A stretch of DNA of 64,000 bases from JABDIP01 sp965227455 (GTDB taxonomy: Bacteria > Pseudomonadota > Alphaproteobacteria > DSM-16000 > Inquilinaceae). Of this stretch, positions 50,962-60,344 are shown piece by piece (position 1 is the first letter of the stretch; every line of letters begins with the position of its first letter). The stretch spans positions 4,154,001 to 4,218,000 of the forward strand of contig OZ245752.1 of assembly GCA_965227455.1 (NCBI GenBank), read 5' to 3'. The notes beneath the pieces were generated by a model that saw only the letters and a program-made list of their open reading frames with translations, did not search any database and was not told the origin of the DNA. The position numbers were made by a program, and so were the translations under genes.

Positions 50962-53283
50962 ATGCCCAGCAAGTCGCTCGACAAAGAAGCGCTCGAAATG
51001 CATGCCGGCGGCCGGCCGGGCAAGCTCGAGGTCACGGCGACCAAGCCGCTGACCACCCAGCGGGACCTGTCGCTGGCCTACTCGCCGGGGGTCGCAGCCC
51101 CCTGCCTGAAGATCAGCGAGGATCCCAGCCTGGCCTACGACTACACGGCCAAGAGCAATGTGGTGGCGGTGATCTCCAATGGCTCGGCGGTGCTGGGCTT
51201 GGGCGATCTGGGCGCGCTGGCCTCCAAGCCGGTGATGGAGGGCAAGGCGGTCCTGTTCAAGCGCTTCGCCGATATCGACGGCATCGACCTGGAGGTCGAC
51301 ACCCGCGACGTGGACGAATTCGTCAATTGCGTGCGCTATCTGGGGCCGACCTTCGGCGGCATCAACCTGGAGGATATCAAGGCGCCGGACTGCTTCATCA
51401 TCGAGGACCGGCTGCGCGAGCTGATGAACATCCCGGTGTTCCACGACGATCAGCACGGCACCGCGATCATCGCCGCCGCCGGGCTGATCAACGCGCTGGA
51501 CCTGACCGGGCGCAAGCTCGAGGACGTGAAGATCGTGATCAACGGCGCCGGGGCGGCGGCGATCGCCTGCGTCGAACTGATCAAATCCATGGGGCTGCCC
51601 CATGACAACGCCATCCTCTGCGACAGCAAGGGCGTGGTCTATCAGGGGCGTACAGAGGGCCTGAACCAGTGGAAATCGGCCCATGCGCTGGACACCAAAT
51701 GCCGCACCCTGGCCGATGCGCTGAAGGGCGCCGACGTCTTCCTGGGCGTTTCGGTCAAGGGTGCCATGACCCAGGACATGATCAAGACGATGGCCGAGCA
51801 GCCGATCATCTTTGCCCTGGCCAATCCGGATCCTGAGATCCTGCCGGAAGACGCCAAGGCGGTGCGGCCGGATGCGATCATGGCCACCGGCCGGTCCGAC
51901 TATCCCAACCAGATCAACAACGTGTTGGGCTTCCCTTACCTGTTCCGTGGGGCGTTGGATGTCCGGGCGCGGACCATCAACGACGCCATGAAGATCGCCG
52001 CAGCCGAGGCCCTGGCGGAGCTGGCCCGCGAGGACGTGCCCGACGAGGTCGATGCCGCCTATTCCGGGCAGCGGCTGCGCTACGGCCCGGACTACATCAT
52101 CCCGGTGCCGTTCGATCCGCGCCTGATCGTCGCCGTGCCCATGGCGGTCGCCAAGGCGGCCATCAGCTCCGGTGTGGCGCAGAAACCGATCGAGGACATG
52201 GAGGCCTATCGGCAGGAGCTGCGCTCCCGGCTCGATCCGACGGCCGACAGCCTGCAATCTATGTTCGAGAATGTCCGCGCCGCGCCCAAGCGGGTGGTCT
52301 TCGCCGAGGGCGAGGAGGAGCGCGCCATCCGCGCCGCCATCGCCTTCCGCAGCGCCGGCTATGGCACGCCGGTGCTGATCGGCCGCGAGGCGCGCATCCG
52401 CGAGACCATGGCCGCCGCCGGACTGGCCCATGTGGAGGATCTGGAGATCCACAACGCCAAGGTCAGCAAGAACAACAAGCGCTACGCCGAGTTCCTCTAC
52501 GGGCGCCTGCAGCGCCGCGGCAGCCTGTTGCGCGACTGCCAGCGCATGGTCAACCAGGACCGCAATATCTTCGGCGCCTGCATGCTGGCCAATGCCGACG
52601 CCGATGCCATGGTGACCGGCCTCACCCGCTCCTTCGCGGTATGCTTCGACGAGATCTCCCGGGTCGTCGACCCGCTGCCGGATCACGTGCTCTACGGGCT
52701 GTCGATCCTGGTGGCGCGCGGCCGCACCGTGTTCATCGCCGACACCACGGTCAACGAGTTCCCGAGTCCGGTGCAGCTGGCGGATATCGCGGTGCAGACC
52801 GCCACCAAGGCGCGGCTGATGGGCCATGAGCCACGGGTCGCCTTCCTCTCCTTCTCCAATTTCGGCCAGCCGCTGCGCGAGCGCGCCCAGCATGTCCGTG
52901 ACGCCATCGCCCTGCTGGACGAACGCGATGTCGGTTTCGAATACGATGGCGAGATGTCCGCCGACGTGGCCCTGAATTTCGAGCTGAAACAACGGCTCTA
53001 TCCGTTCTGCCGCCTGTCCGGGCCGGCCAATGTGCTGATCATGCCGGCCCTGCACGCCGCCAATATCGGCGCCAAGCTGTTGCAGCAACTGGGCGACGCG
53101 ACCCTTGTCGGGCCGCTGCTGATCGGCCTTGAGAAACCAGCCCAGGTGGTGCAGATGGGGGCGACGGTGAACGAGATCGTGACGGCGGCCGCCATCGCCG
53201 CCCATGACGCGATCCAGGCGGAGCGCGGCGAGGCGCCGGCGGCGGTCGTGGTCCCCAAGCCGGTGGCCGCGATGCGCCGGTAG
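50962..53283 (+). CDS. maeB: NADP-dependent malic enzyme with phosphotransacetylase-like domain (MaeB)
   Basis: A 773-residue protein decarboxylating malate to pyruvate with NADP. The ATG at 50962 follows GAGGAAA by 6 nt. The N-terminal malic domain ('DLSLAYSPGVAAPC', 'PVFHDDQHGTAIIAAAGLINAL' in segments) and the NAD(P)-binding domain ('VINGAGAAAIACVELIKSMG') end near 425. A phosphotransacetylase-like domain (about 435-755, 'VVFAEGEEERAIRAAIAF') completes the large MaeB form, in which it is regulatory and not catalytic. phoR follows after 21 nt. Confidence 0.96.
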   Translation: MPSKSLDKEALEMHAGGRPGKLEVTATKPLTTQRDLSLAYSPGVAAPCLKISEDPSLAYDYTAKSNVVAVISNGSAVLGLGDLGALASKPVMEGKAVLFKRFADIDGIDLEVDTRDVDEFVNCVRYLGPTFGGINLEDIKAPDCFIIEDRLRELMNIPVFHDDQHGTAIIAAAGLINALDLTGRKLEDVKIVINGAGAAAIACVELIKSMGLPHDNAILCDSKGVVYQGRTEGLNQWKSAHALDTKCRTLADALKGADVFLGVSVKGAMTQDMIKTMAEQPIIFALANPDPEILPEDAKAVRPDAIMATGRSDYPNQINNVLGFPYLFRGALDVRARTINDAMKIAAAEALAELAREDVPDEVDAAYSGQRLRYGPDYIIPVPFDPRLIVAVPMAVAKAAISSGVAQKPIEDMEAYRQELRSRLDPTADSLQSMFENVRAAPKRVVFAEGEEERAIRAAIAFRSAGYGTPVLIGREARIRETMAAAGLAHVEDLEIHNAKVSKNNKRYAEFLYGRLQRRGSLLRDCQRMVNQDRNIFGACMLANADADAMVTGLTRSFAVCFDEISRVVDPLPDHVLYGLSILVARGRTVFIADTTVNEFPSPVQLADIAVQTATKARLMGHEPRVAFLSFSNFGQPLRERAQHVRDAIALLDERDVGFEYDGEMSADVALNFELKQRLYPFCRLSGPANVLIMPALHAANIGAKLLQQLGDATLVGPLLIGLEKPAQVVQMGATVNEIVTAAAIAAHDAIQAERGEAPAAVVVPKPVAAMRR

Positions 53284-53304
53284 CAGAAAGGCCGGGCTCC
53301 GCCG

Positions 53305-54771
53305 ATGCTGATTCCGCCGGGAATGGTCGGCCGGTTTCTTGCCCTGACCGCGCTCATGGCGGGTCCGGGGGTCGTCGCCGTGCTTGTCCTGGCCGGCCTC
53401 TCCGGCTGGCGTGGCTCGCCGGTGGCGATGGGCCTCTTCCTGATCGTGGCCGGCGCCGCCCTCATCGCCGCCATCTATCTGCGCGACGTCTTCACCCTGG
53501 CCCGCTATGTGCGCGGTCTCGGGCCCGGCTCCGGGGACCGGGACCGGCCGCCCCGTGCCATCGGCGAGGCCGGCCGCTGGCTGACCGGAATCATCGCCCG
53601 GCTGCAGCATCGCTGGCGCCAGCACGACCGGGCCCAGGCGCAGCGCCTGGACGACGCCCGCAGCATCATGGAGGTGATCGGCGACCCGCTGCTGGTGCTG
53701 ACCGCCGATCGGGTGGTGGCCGGCGCCAACGGTTCGGCCCTGCGCCTGTTCGGAACCCGGATCGAGGGACGCAACCTGGCAACGGTGCTGCGCCAGCCCG
53801 AGGTGCTGGCGGCGGTGGAGCAGGTCTTGTCCGGCGGCGAGCCCAAGACCATCGCCTATACCAGCCCGGTGCCGGTCGAACGGGTCTTCGAGGCGCATAT
53901 CAGCCCGTTCTCCTCGATCTCCGGCGACAAGCGCGGCGATCCGGCGGACCCCGCCGTGCTGATCAGCCTGCACGACATCACCAAGATCAAACGGGCCGAG
54001 CAGATGCGCGCGGATTTCGTCGCCAATGCCAGCCACGAGCTGCGCACGCCGCTATCGGCCCTGTCCGGCTTCATCGAGACGCTCAGCGGCCCGGCCCGCG
54101 ACGACCCCGACGCCCGCGACCGCTTCCTGGCGATCATGGGACAGCAGACCGAGCGGATGTCGCGCTTGGTGCACGACCTGCTGTCGCTGTCCCATATCGA
54201 GCTCGACGAGCACACCCCGCCACAGGCCCGCTGCGATCTCCGCCGCATCATCGGTGCGGTGATCACGGTGCTTGAGATCAAGGCGAAGGACCGGCAGATG
54301 AGCATTGTCGTCGACGGCCCCGACGATCTGCCGGACGTGCCCGGCGATCCGGACCAGCTGACCCAGGTGTTCCAGAACCTGACGGCCAATGCGATCGCCT
54401 ATGGGCGCACCGGCACCGAGCTGACGATCAACCTGCGTCCGGCCTCAACCGCCGGGATCGCGCGGGGCGTGGCGGTTTCGGTCCGCGACCGCGGCGAAGG
54501 CATCTCCGGCGAGCACCTGCCGCGGCTCACGGAACGATTCTACCGGGTCGATCCGGCCCGCAGTCGGGCCCTGGGCGGCACCGGCCTCGGGCTGGCGATC
54601 GTCAAGCACATCGTCAACCGGCACCGCGGCCGCCTGACGGTCGAGAGCGAGGTCGGCGAAGGCAGCACCTTCACGGTTTTTCTTCCGGCCTTTCCCAAAA
54701 GCGCATCGCTGGAGGAATCCCCCGGCAAACCGGCGAGAGCCGCGCGAAAGGCCTCGAAATCTACGCATTAA
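53305..54771 (+). CDS. phoR: Phosphate regulon sensor histidine kinase PhoR
   Basis: A 488-residue kinase. Two membrane helices (about 10-30 and 38-58) with almost no periplasmic loop precede a PAS domain (about 120-230, 'ADRVVAGANGSALRLFG'). The phosphoacceptor His244 is in 'FVANASHELRTPLSALSGF'. The ATP domain shows N, G1 and G2 boxes ('FQNLTANAIAYG', 'RDRGEGI', 'GGTGLGLAIVKHIV'). The lack of a sensory loop fits PhoR, which reads phosphate through PstSCAB-PhoU. The ATG at 53305 is used. The Pho box and pstS follow, and phoB is the last gene of the cluster. Confidence 0.95.
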   Translation: MLIPPGMVGRFLALTALMAGPGVVAVLVLAGLSGWRGSPVAMGLFLIVAGAALIAAIYLRDVFTLARYVRGLGPGSGDRDRPPRAIGEAGRWLTGIIARLQHRWRQHDRAQAQRLDDARSIMEVIGDPLLVLTADRVVAGANGSALRLFGTRIEGRNLATVLRQPEVLAAVEQVLSGGEPKTIAYTSPVPVERVFEAHISPFSSISGDKRGDPADPAVLISLHDITKIKRAEQMRADFVANASHELRTPLSALSGFIETLSGPARDDPDARDRFLAIMGQQTERMSRLVHDLLSLSHIELDEHTPPQARCDLRRIIGAVITVLEIKAKDRQMSIVVDGPDDLPDVPGDPDQLTQVFQNLTANAIAYGRTGTELTINLRPASTAGIARGVAVSVRDRGEGISGEHLPRLTERFYRVDPARSRALGGTGLGLAIVKHIVNRHRGRLTVESEVGEGSTFTVFLPAFPKSASLEESPGKPARAARKASKSTH

Positions 54772-54793
54772 CGGCAGATTAATCCGGCCGTCA

Positions 54794-54822
54794 CTGTCAA
54801 AAAACTGTAACAGAACTGTCGT
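54794..54822 (+). promoter_or_regulatory. Pho box of three CTGT-repeats before pstS
   Basis: CTGTCAA (54794), CTGTAAC (54805) and CTGTCGT (54816) are direct repeats spaced exactly 11 bp apart, giving two overlapping PhoB sites with the 7-4-7 layout. They lie about 65-93 nt upstream of the pstS ATG at 54887. The strong phasing makes a PhoB-dependent promoter very likely. Confidence 0.85.
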
Positions 54823-54886
54823 AAATGGGTGTTGCCAGAGGCGGTAGCGTCGCCGCGCATATCCATTGTTCGAAGGCATCGAAGTC

Positions 54887-55921
54887 ATGAAGAAAACACT
54901 CGCCCTCGCCGCGGTCGCGATCGTTTCGATCGCCGGTTCGGCCCAGGCTCGCGATCAGATCAGCATCGTCGGTTCGTCGACGGTGTTCCCGTTCACCACC
55001 GCTGTTGCCGAGCAGTTCGCCCGGGCCGGCGGCTTCCAGGCCCCGGTGGTGGAATCCACCGGCACCGGCGGCGGCATGCGCATCTTCTGTGGCGGCGTCG
55101 GCGAGGCCCACCCGGACGTCACCGGCGCCTCCCGGGCGATGAAGTCGTCGGAGTACGAGAACTGCATTGCCAACGGCGTCGACAGCATCACCGAGATCCT
55201 GGTCGGTTACGACGGCATCGCCATGGCCGGCTCCCGCGAGGGCATCCAGTTCGACATCACCAAGGCCGAACTGTTCGCCGCGCTGGCCGCGGAGGTCGAG
55301 GTCAATGGCGAAATCGTTGCCAACCCGCACCAGCGTTGGAGCGACATCAACCCGAACCTGCCCAGCACCGAGATCCGCGTGTTCGGCCCGCCGCCGACCT
55401 CCGGCACCCGCGACGCCTGGGTCGAGTTGGTGATGGAGAAGGGTTGCGAGGAATACGCCGCCATCGCCGCACTGGAAGACAGCAACGAGGACCGCTTTGA
55501 CCAAGTCTGCCAGACCATGCGCGAGGACGGCCCGTTCATCGAGGCCGGCGAGAACGACAACCTGATCGTCCAGCGCCTGACCTCAGATTCCACCACTTAC
55601 GGCATCTTCGGCTTCTCATTCCTCGACCAGAACGCCGACATGCTGACCGGTGTCATGGTCTCCGGCGTCGAGCCGACCTTCGAGGCGATCGCCGACGGCG
55701 CCTATCCGGTCTCGCGTCCGCTGTTCGTCTACGTCAAGAATGCCCATCGCGGCGTGATTCCCGGCCTTGACGAGTTTGTCGCGGAATACACCAGCGAGCG
55801 CGCCATGGGCGATGAGGGCTACCTGATCGACCGCGGCCTGATCCCGCTGTCCGAGGACGAGCGCAGCAAGGTCCAGATGGAGGCCGCCGAGTCGGTCCAT
55901 CTGAACCGGTTCGGTTCGTAG
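54887..55921 (+). CDS. pstS: Phosphate ABC transporter substrate-binding protein PstS
   Basis: A 344-residue periplasmic protein. The signal peptide MKKTLALAAVAIVSIAGSAQA is cleaved near 22 (quoted segment of 20 or so residues). 'ISIVGSSTVFPFTTAVAEQF' is the first phosphate-binding block and 'GTGGGMRIFCGGVGEAHPDVTGASRAM' (in segments) the second. The ATG at 54887 is chosen because it precedes the signal peptide directly; a start at 54866 adds seven unlikely residues. It has its own strong Pho box and is followed by an 11-bp hairpin. Confidence 0.95.
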   Translation: MKKTLALAAVAIVSIAGSAQARDQISIVGSSTVFPFTTAVAEQFARAGGFQAPVVESTGTGGGMRIFCGGVGEAHPDVTGASRAMKSSEYENCIANGVDSITEILVGYDGIAMAGSREGIQFDITKAELFAALAAEVEVNGEIVANPHQRWSDINPNLPSTEIRVFGPPPTSGTRDAWVELVMEKGCEEYAAIAALEDSNEDRFDQVCQTMREDGPFIEAGENDNLIVQRLTSDSTTYGIFGFSFLDQNADMLTGVMVSGVEPTFEAIADGAYPVSRPLFVYVKNAHRGVIPGLDEFVAEYTSERAMGDEGYLIDRGLIPLSEDERSKVQMEAAESVHLNRFGS

Positions 55922-55948
55922 GGTTTGACGGTGCTCTTTCCGGCTGAC

Positions 55949-55976
55949 GAGGCCGGCGCTGAAATGCGCCGGCCTC
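55949..55976 (+). repeat. Perfect 11-bp hairpin between pstS and pstC
   Basis: GAGGCCGGCGC (55949-55959), loop TGAAAT, and GCGCCGGCCTC (55966-55976) form a perfect stem with no T-run after it. Such stems between a binding-protein gene and the permease genes usually protect the upstream mRNA or attenuate read-through, giving more binding protein than permease. Confidence 0.75.
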
Positions 55977-56038
55977 CGAAGCCCAACGACAAGGATTCCG
56001 GCTAAACCGGGCCGCGGACGTTTCGACACGGGGTCGCC

Positions 56039-57421
56039 ATGTCTTTCATCCTGCTTGTGACCGTGCTGCTGGCACTGTCGGCCGTGGGCTACCATCTCGG
56101 CCGCACGCGGGCATTGGCAACGGTCTCGGGCCGGACCGGCGAACTGCATTCGGTGCCTGGCTACTACGGCGGATATGTCGCGCTGTGGTGCGGTCTGCCG
56201 GCATTGATCCTTGTGGTGTTCTGGGTTGCGCTGCAGCCGGTCATCATCGATCGGCTGGTCCTGTCCTCGTTTTCCGCCGAGCGCATCGCGGCTCTCTCGG
56301 AGGCGGAAACCCAGCTCTTGCTCGCGACCGTCCGAAACATCGCGCGGGGCGTCGGATTCACCAGCGACGACCCGGCGATCACCGATGCGGCGGCCCGTCT
56401 CCAGAACCTCTGGGCGCTTGCGGATTGGGCGAAGGCGGCGGTGGCGCTGTCGGTCGCCCTGGCGGGACTCTATTGGACGCGGCGCACCATCGTTCCGAGG
56501 CTGCGGGCCCGCAACCGGGTGGAGAACACGATCCGCGTCCTGATGGTGATCTGCTCTACTATCGCCATCCTGACCACCATCGGCATCGTGGTCTCGCTGT
56601 TCTTCGAGAGCATCCGCTTCTTCGCCCGCTACCCGCTGATCGAATTCCTGTTCGGGCTGAAATGGAGCCCGCAGACCGCGATCCGCGAGGACCAGGTCGG
56701 CTCGTCCGGCGCGTTCGGCGCCATTCCAGTCTTTGCCGGCACCATGCTGATCAGCGTCATCGCGCTGCTGGTGGCGGTGCCGATCGGATTGATGACCGCG
56801 GTCTACCTCTCCGACTATGCGCCCAAGAGGGTACGGGCGGCGGTCAAGCCGATCGTCGAGATCCTCGCCGGGGTGCCGACCGTCGTCTACGGGTTCTTCG
56901 CTGTTTTGACGGTGGCGCCGGCGCTACGCCAACTTGGCATGCAGGTCGGGTTGACGGTCGACGCCAACAGCGCGCTGGCGGCCGGCCTGGTGATGGGCAT
57001 CATGATCGTGCCCTTCGTCTCGTCGCTCTCCGACGACGTGATCAACGCCGTGCCGCAGGCGCTGCGCGACGGGTCGGCGGCGCTGGGCGCCACCTCGTCG
57101 GAAACCGTGCGTCAGGTCATCCTGCCGGCGGCGCTCCCGGGCATCGTCGGGGCCGTGCTGCTGGCCGCCAGCCGCGCCATTGGCGAGACCATGATCGTGG
57201 TGATGGCGGCGGGGCTGGCCGCCAACCTGACCGCCAACCCGCTGGAAGCCGTCACGACGGTGACGGTGCAGATCGTCACCAACCTGACCGGCGACCAGGA
57301 GTTCGACAGCGCCAAGACGCTCTCGGCCTTCGCGCTCGGCCTGCTGCTGTTCGTGATCACCCTCTGCCTGAATGTGATCGCCCTGCGCATCGTCCAGAAA
57401 TACCGTGAAAAGTATGACTGA
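56039..57421 (+). CDS. pstC: Phosphate ABC transporter permease PstC
   Basis: A 460-residue inner-membrane permease. It is longer than E. coli PstC because of an N-terminal region (1-150) with two extra helices and a cytoplasmic/periplasmic segment. The conserved permease core (about 215-450) includes 'VAVPIGLMTAVYLSDYAP' and 'LPGIVGAVLLAASRAIGET', the latter being the EAA loop region. It overlaps pstA by 8 nt. Confidence 0.95.
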   Translation: MSFILLVTVLLALSAVGYHLGRTRALATVSGRTGELHSVPGYYGGYVALWCGLPALILVVFWVALQPVIIDRLVLSSFSAERIAALSEAETQLLLATVRNIARGVGFTSDDPAITDAAARLQNLWALADWAKAAVALSVALAGLYWTRRTIVPRLRARNRVENTIRVLMVICSTIAILTTIGIVVSLFFESIRFFARYPLIEFLFGLKWSPQTAIREDQVGSSGAFGAIPVFAGTMLISVIALLVAVPIGLMTAVYLSDYAPKRVRAAVKPIVEILAGVPTVVYGFFAVLTVAPALRQLGMQVGLTVDANSALAAGLVMGIMIVPFVSSLSDDVINAVPQALRDGSAALGATSSETVRQVILPAALPGIVGAVLLAASRAIGETMIVVMAAGLAANLTANPLEAVTTVTVQIVTNLTGDQEFDSAKTLSAFALGLLLFVITLCLNVIALRIVQKYREKYD

Positions 57422-58721
57422 CATCGCCGCCGACGACCGTATCGCCATCCACACCTCGCCGGCGGCCGCCGCGCGGCTGCGCAAGCGCTACGCCGCCGAG
57501 CGCCGGTTCAAGGCCTATGGGATCGCCGCGGTGGTAGTGGCGCTGGGCATGCTGGCCTTCCTGCTGGTCAGCATCACCGCCAAGGGCTACACCGCCTTTG
57601 TCCAGTCCGAGGCGGCGCTGGAGATCACCTTCGACGCGGACACCATCGACCCGGATGGCACCCGCGATCCGGCGGTGCTGGCCGGCGCCAACTATCAGCG
57701 CCTGATCAGCCAGGCCCTGTACGACCTGTTCCCGGACGTCACCGACCGGCGCGGGCGCAGCGCGCTGCGCAAGATGATCAGCGCCGGCGCGCAGTACGAG
57801 CTGCGGGACATGGTGGTGGAGGACCCGAACCTGATCGGCACCACGCTAACGGTGCCGATCCTCCTCCACAGCGACGTCGACCAGCTCAACAAGGGCCATG
57901 TCGACCGCACCGTGCCGGAAAACCAGCGCAAGGTCAGCGACCGGCAGATCGCCTGGTTCGACCAGATGGACGAGGCCGGGCTGATCAGCGCGCCGTTCAA
58001 CACCCGGCTGTTCACCAATGCCGACAGCCGCGACCCGGAGCTGGCCGGGCTCTGGGGCGCGATTTCCGGTTCCTTCCTGACCCTGGTGATCTGCCTGGCG
58101 CTCAGCTTCCCGGTGGGCGTGGCCGCGGCGATCTATCTGGAGGAGTTCGCTCCGAAAAACCGCTGGACCGACCTGATCGAGGTGAACATCAACAATATGG
58201 CCGCGATCCCGTCGATCATCTTCGGGCTGCTGGGGCTGGCGGTGTTCATCCAGGTGTTCGGGTTGCCGCGCTCGGCGCCGCTGGTCGGCGGCATGGTGCT
58301 GTCGCTGATGACCCTGCCGACCATCATCATCGCCGCCCGCGCGGCGATGAAATCGGTGCCGCCCTCGATCCGTGAGGCGGCCTTCGGCATGGGCGCCTCG
58401 CCGCTGCAGGTGGTGGCGCACCATGTGCTGCCGCTGGCCATGCCGGGCATCCTGACCGGGACCATTATCGGCATGGCCCGGGCGCTCGGTGAATCGGCGC
58501 CGCTGCTGATGATCGGCATGAACGCCTTCATCGTCAGCGCGCCGGACAGCTTCACCAGCCCGTCAACGGCCCTGCCGATGCAGGTCTATATCTGGGCCGA
58601 CAGCCCCGAGCGCGGTTTCGTCTCGCGAGCCTCGGCGGCAACGCTGGTCCTTCTGGCCTTCCTGATCTGCATGAACGGGACGGCGGTCTGGCTTCGCAAG
58701 AAATTCGAAAGAAGGTGGTAG
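57414..58721 (+). CDS. pstA: Phosphate ABC transporter permease PstA with long N-terminal domain
   Basis: A 435-residue permease. The ATG at 57414 overlaps the pstC stop. A GTG at 57405 would add three residues. Residues about 60-190 form a DUF3333-like domain ('LEITFDADTIDPDGTRDP') between the first helix and the permease core, which is typical of alphaproteobacteria. The core includes 'LSFPVGVAAAIYLEEFAPKN' and 'LPLAMPGILTGTIIGMARAL'. The ATPase gene follows after 2 nt. Confidence 0.95.
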   Translation: MTDIAADDRIAIHTSPAAAARLRKRYAAERRFKAYGIAAVVVALGMLAFLLVSITAKGYTAFVQSEAALEITFDADTIDPDGTRDPAVLAGANYQRLISQALYDLFPDVTDRRGRSALRKMISAGAQYELRDMVVEDPNLIGTTLTVPILLHSDVDQLNKGHVDRTVPENQRKVSDRQIAWFDQMDEAGLISAPFNTRLFTNADSRDPELAGLWGAISGSFLTLVICLALSFPVGVAAAIYLEEFAPKNRWTDLIEVNINNMAAIPSIIFGLLGLAVFIQVFGLPRSAPLVGGMVLSLMTLPTIIIAARAAMKSVPPSIREAAFGMGASPLQVVAHHVLPLAMPGILTGTIIGMARALGESAPLLMIGMNAFIVSAPDSFTSPSTALPMQVYIWADSPERGFVSRASAATLVLLAFLICMNGTAVWLRKKFERRW

Positions 58722-58723
58722 CG

Positions 58724-59560
58724 ATGAACGTCGATGTGAGCCCCGTTATCGGTGCCGAACGCGCCGAGCAACCGCCGGTCCTCGACCCGCTGCCGAAGGC
58801 CGCGCCCAACAAGATGACCACGCGCGACGTCTCGGTGTTCTACGGCGACAAGCAGGCGCTGAACGGTGTCGACATCGACATCGTGGAGAACGAGGTGCTG
58901 GCGCTGATCGGACCGTCCGGCTGCGGCAAGTCGACCTACCTGCGCTGCCTCAACCGGATGAACGACACGATCGATATCTGCCGCGTTTCCGGTGAGATCA
59001 CGCTGGACGGCGAGGATATCTACGACCGCCAACTCGATGTTGTGCAGCTTCGCGCCCGGGTCGGCATGGTGTTCCAGAAGCCCAACCCGTTCCCGAAATC
59101 GATCTACGACAACATCGCCTATGGACCGCGCATCCACGGCCTGGCCGCCAACAAGGACGAACTCGACGTCATCGTGCAGAAGAGCCTGAAGGGCGCCGGC
59201 CTCTGGAAGGAGGTCCGCGACCGGCTGGAGGATCCTGGCACCGGGCTGTCCGGCGGACAGCAGCAGCGCCTGTGCATCGCGCGGGCGATCGCCGTCAGCC
59301 CAGAGGTCATCCTGATGGACGAACCCTGCTCGGCGCTCGACCCGATCGCCACCGCCCATGTGGAGGAGCTGATCGACGAATTGCGCCAGCGCTATACGAT
59401 CGTCATCGTGACCCACAACATGCAGCAGGCGGCGCGGGTCAGCCAGAAGACGGCGTTCTTCCATCTCGGCGACATGGTCGAGCACGACGTCACCGAGAAC
59501 ATCTTCACCAATCCCAGCGACGAACGCACCCAGGGCTATATCACCGGCCGCTACGGCTGA
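58724..59560 (+). CDS. pstB: Phosphate ABC transporter ATP-binding protein PstB
   Basis: A 278-residue ATPase. Walker A GPSGCGKST is at 63-71, signature 'LSGGQQQRLCIARAIA', Walker B 'VILMDEPCSALDP', and H-loop 'IVIVTHNMQQAARVS'. It has the PstB-specific 'NRMNDTIDICRVSGEI' segment. The ATG at 58724 is preferred to a GTG at 58715 that overlaps the pstA stop. phoU follows 40 nt downstream. Confidence 0.97.
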   Translation: MNVDVSPVIGAERAEQPPVLDPLPKAAPNKMTTRDVSVFYGDKQALNGVDIDIVENEVLALIGPSGCGKSTYLRCLNRMNDTIDICRVSGEITLDGEDIYDRQLDVVQLRARVGMVFQKPNPFPKSIYDNIAYGPRIHGLAANKDELDVIVQKSLKGAGLWKEVRDRLEDPGTGLSGGQQQRLCIARAIAVSPEVILMDEPCSALDPIATAHVEELIDELRQRYTIVIVTHNMQQAARVSQKTAFFHLGDMVEHDVTENIFTNPSDERTQGYITGRYG

Positions 59561-59600
59561 TCGTTCCGCCGGCGGTTCGCACTTCAAAGGAGTCCGGTCC

Positions 59601-60344
59601 ATGACGACCGACCACATCGTCAAATCCTACGATCAGGAACTGGAGTCTCTGCGCGGCGCCATCGTCCAGATGGGCGGCATCGCGGAAAGCCAGCTCCAGG
59701 CCGCCATCCAATGCGTGATGAAGCGCGATTCCCATCTCGCCGGCCAGATCGTGCAGGGCGACGACCGGCTGGACGATTACGAGATGCAGATCGATGCCGA
59801 TGTCATCCGCATGCTGGCCTTGCGCCAGCCCATGGCCTCGGACCTTCGCGAAATCGTCTCGGCCCTGAAGATCGCCGCCGATCTGGAGCGCATGGGCGAC
59901 TATGCCGCCAATGTCGCCAAGCGGGCCATCGCGCTCTCGCAGGTCCCGGCGGTCAAGCCGGTCGCCGGCATCCCGCGCATGGGGCGCATGGTGCTGGAGA
60001 TCATCAAGGACGTGCTCGATGCCTATACCGAGCGCGACCTGGAGAAGGCGTTGGCGGCCTGGCACCGCGACGAGGAGGTCGACGACCTCTACACCAGCCT
60101 GTTCCGCGAGACCCTGACCTACATGATGGAGGATCCGCGCAACATCACGCCCTGCACCCATCTGCTGTTCACCGCCAAGAACATCGAGCGGATCGGCGAC
60201 CATGCGACCAACATCGCCGAGACCATCCACTTCCTGATCGAAGGGCGGCCGATCACGGATGCCCGGCCGAAGGGCGATTCGTCCAGTTTCGCCGTCGTTC
60301 AGCACATGGCCGACGGGGAGTCCGGGGAGAAGGGCAAGGCATGA
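59601..60344 (+). CDS. phoU: Phosphate signalling regulator PhoU
   Basis: A 247-residue helical repressor of the Pho pathway, linking PstSCAB to PhoR. The two metal-binding helix motifs are visible ('ADLERMGDYAANVAKRAI' and 'AKNIERIGDHATNIAETI'). An AAGGAG ribosome site precedes the ATG at 59601. Its stop TGA overlaps the phoB ATG (ATGA). Confidence 0.96.
   Translation: MTTDHIVKSYDQELESLRGAIVQMGGIAESQLQAAIQCVMKRDSHLAGQIVQGDDRLDDYEMQIDADVIRMLALRQPMASDLREIVSALKIAADLERMGDYAANVAKRAIALSQVPAVKPVAGIPRMGRMVLEIIKDVLDAYTERDLEKALAAWHRDEEVDDLYTSLFRETLTYMMEDPRNITPCTHLLFTAKNIERIGDHATNIAETIHFLIEGRPITDARPKGDSSSFAVVQHMADGESGEKGKA

Noticed and set aside
50362..54036. A 1224-residue minus-strand frame over maeB and part of phoR.
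   Set aside because: It is antisense to MaeB, which has full family motifs. Only its last 12 codons show real start signals, and these are reported separately.
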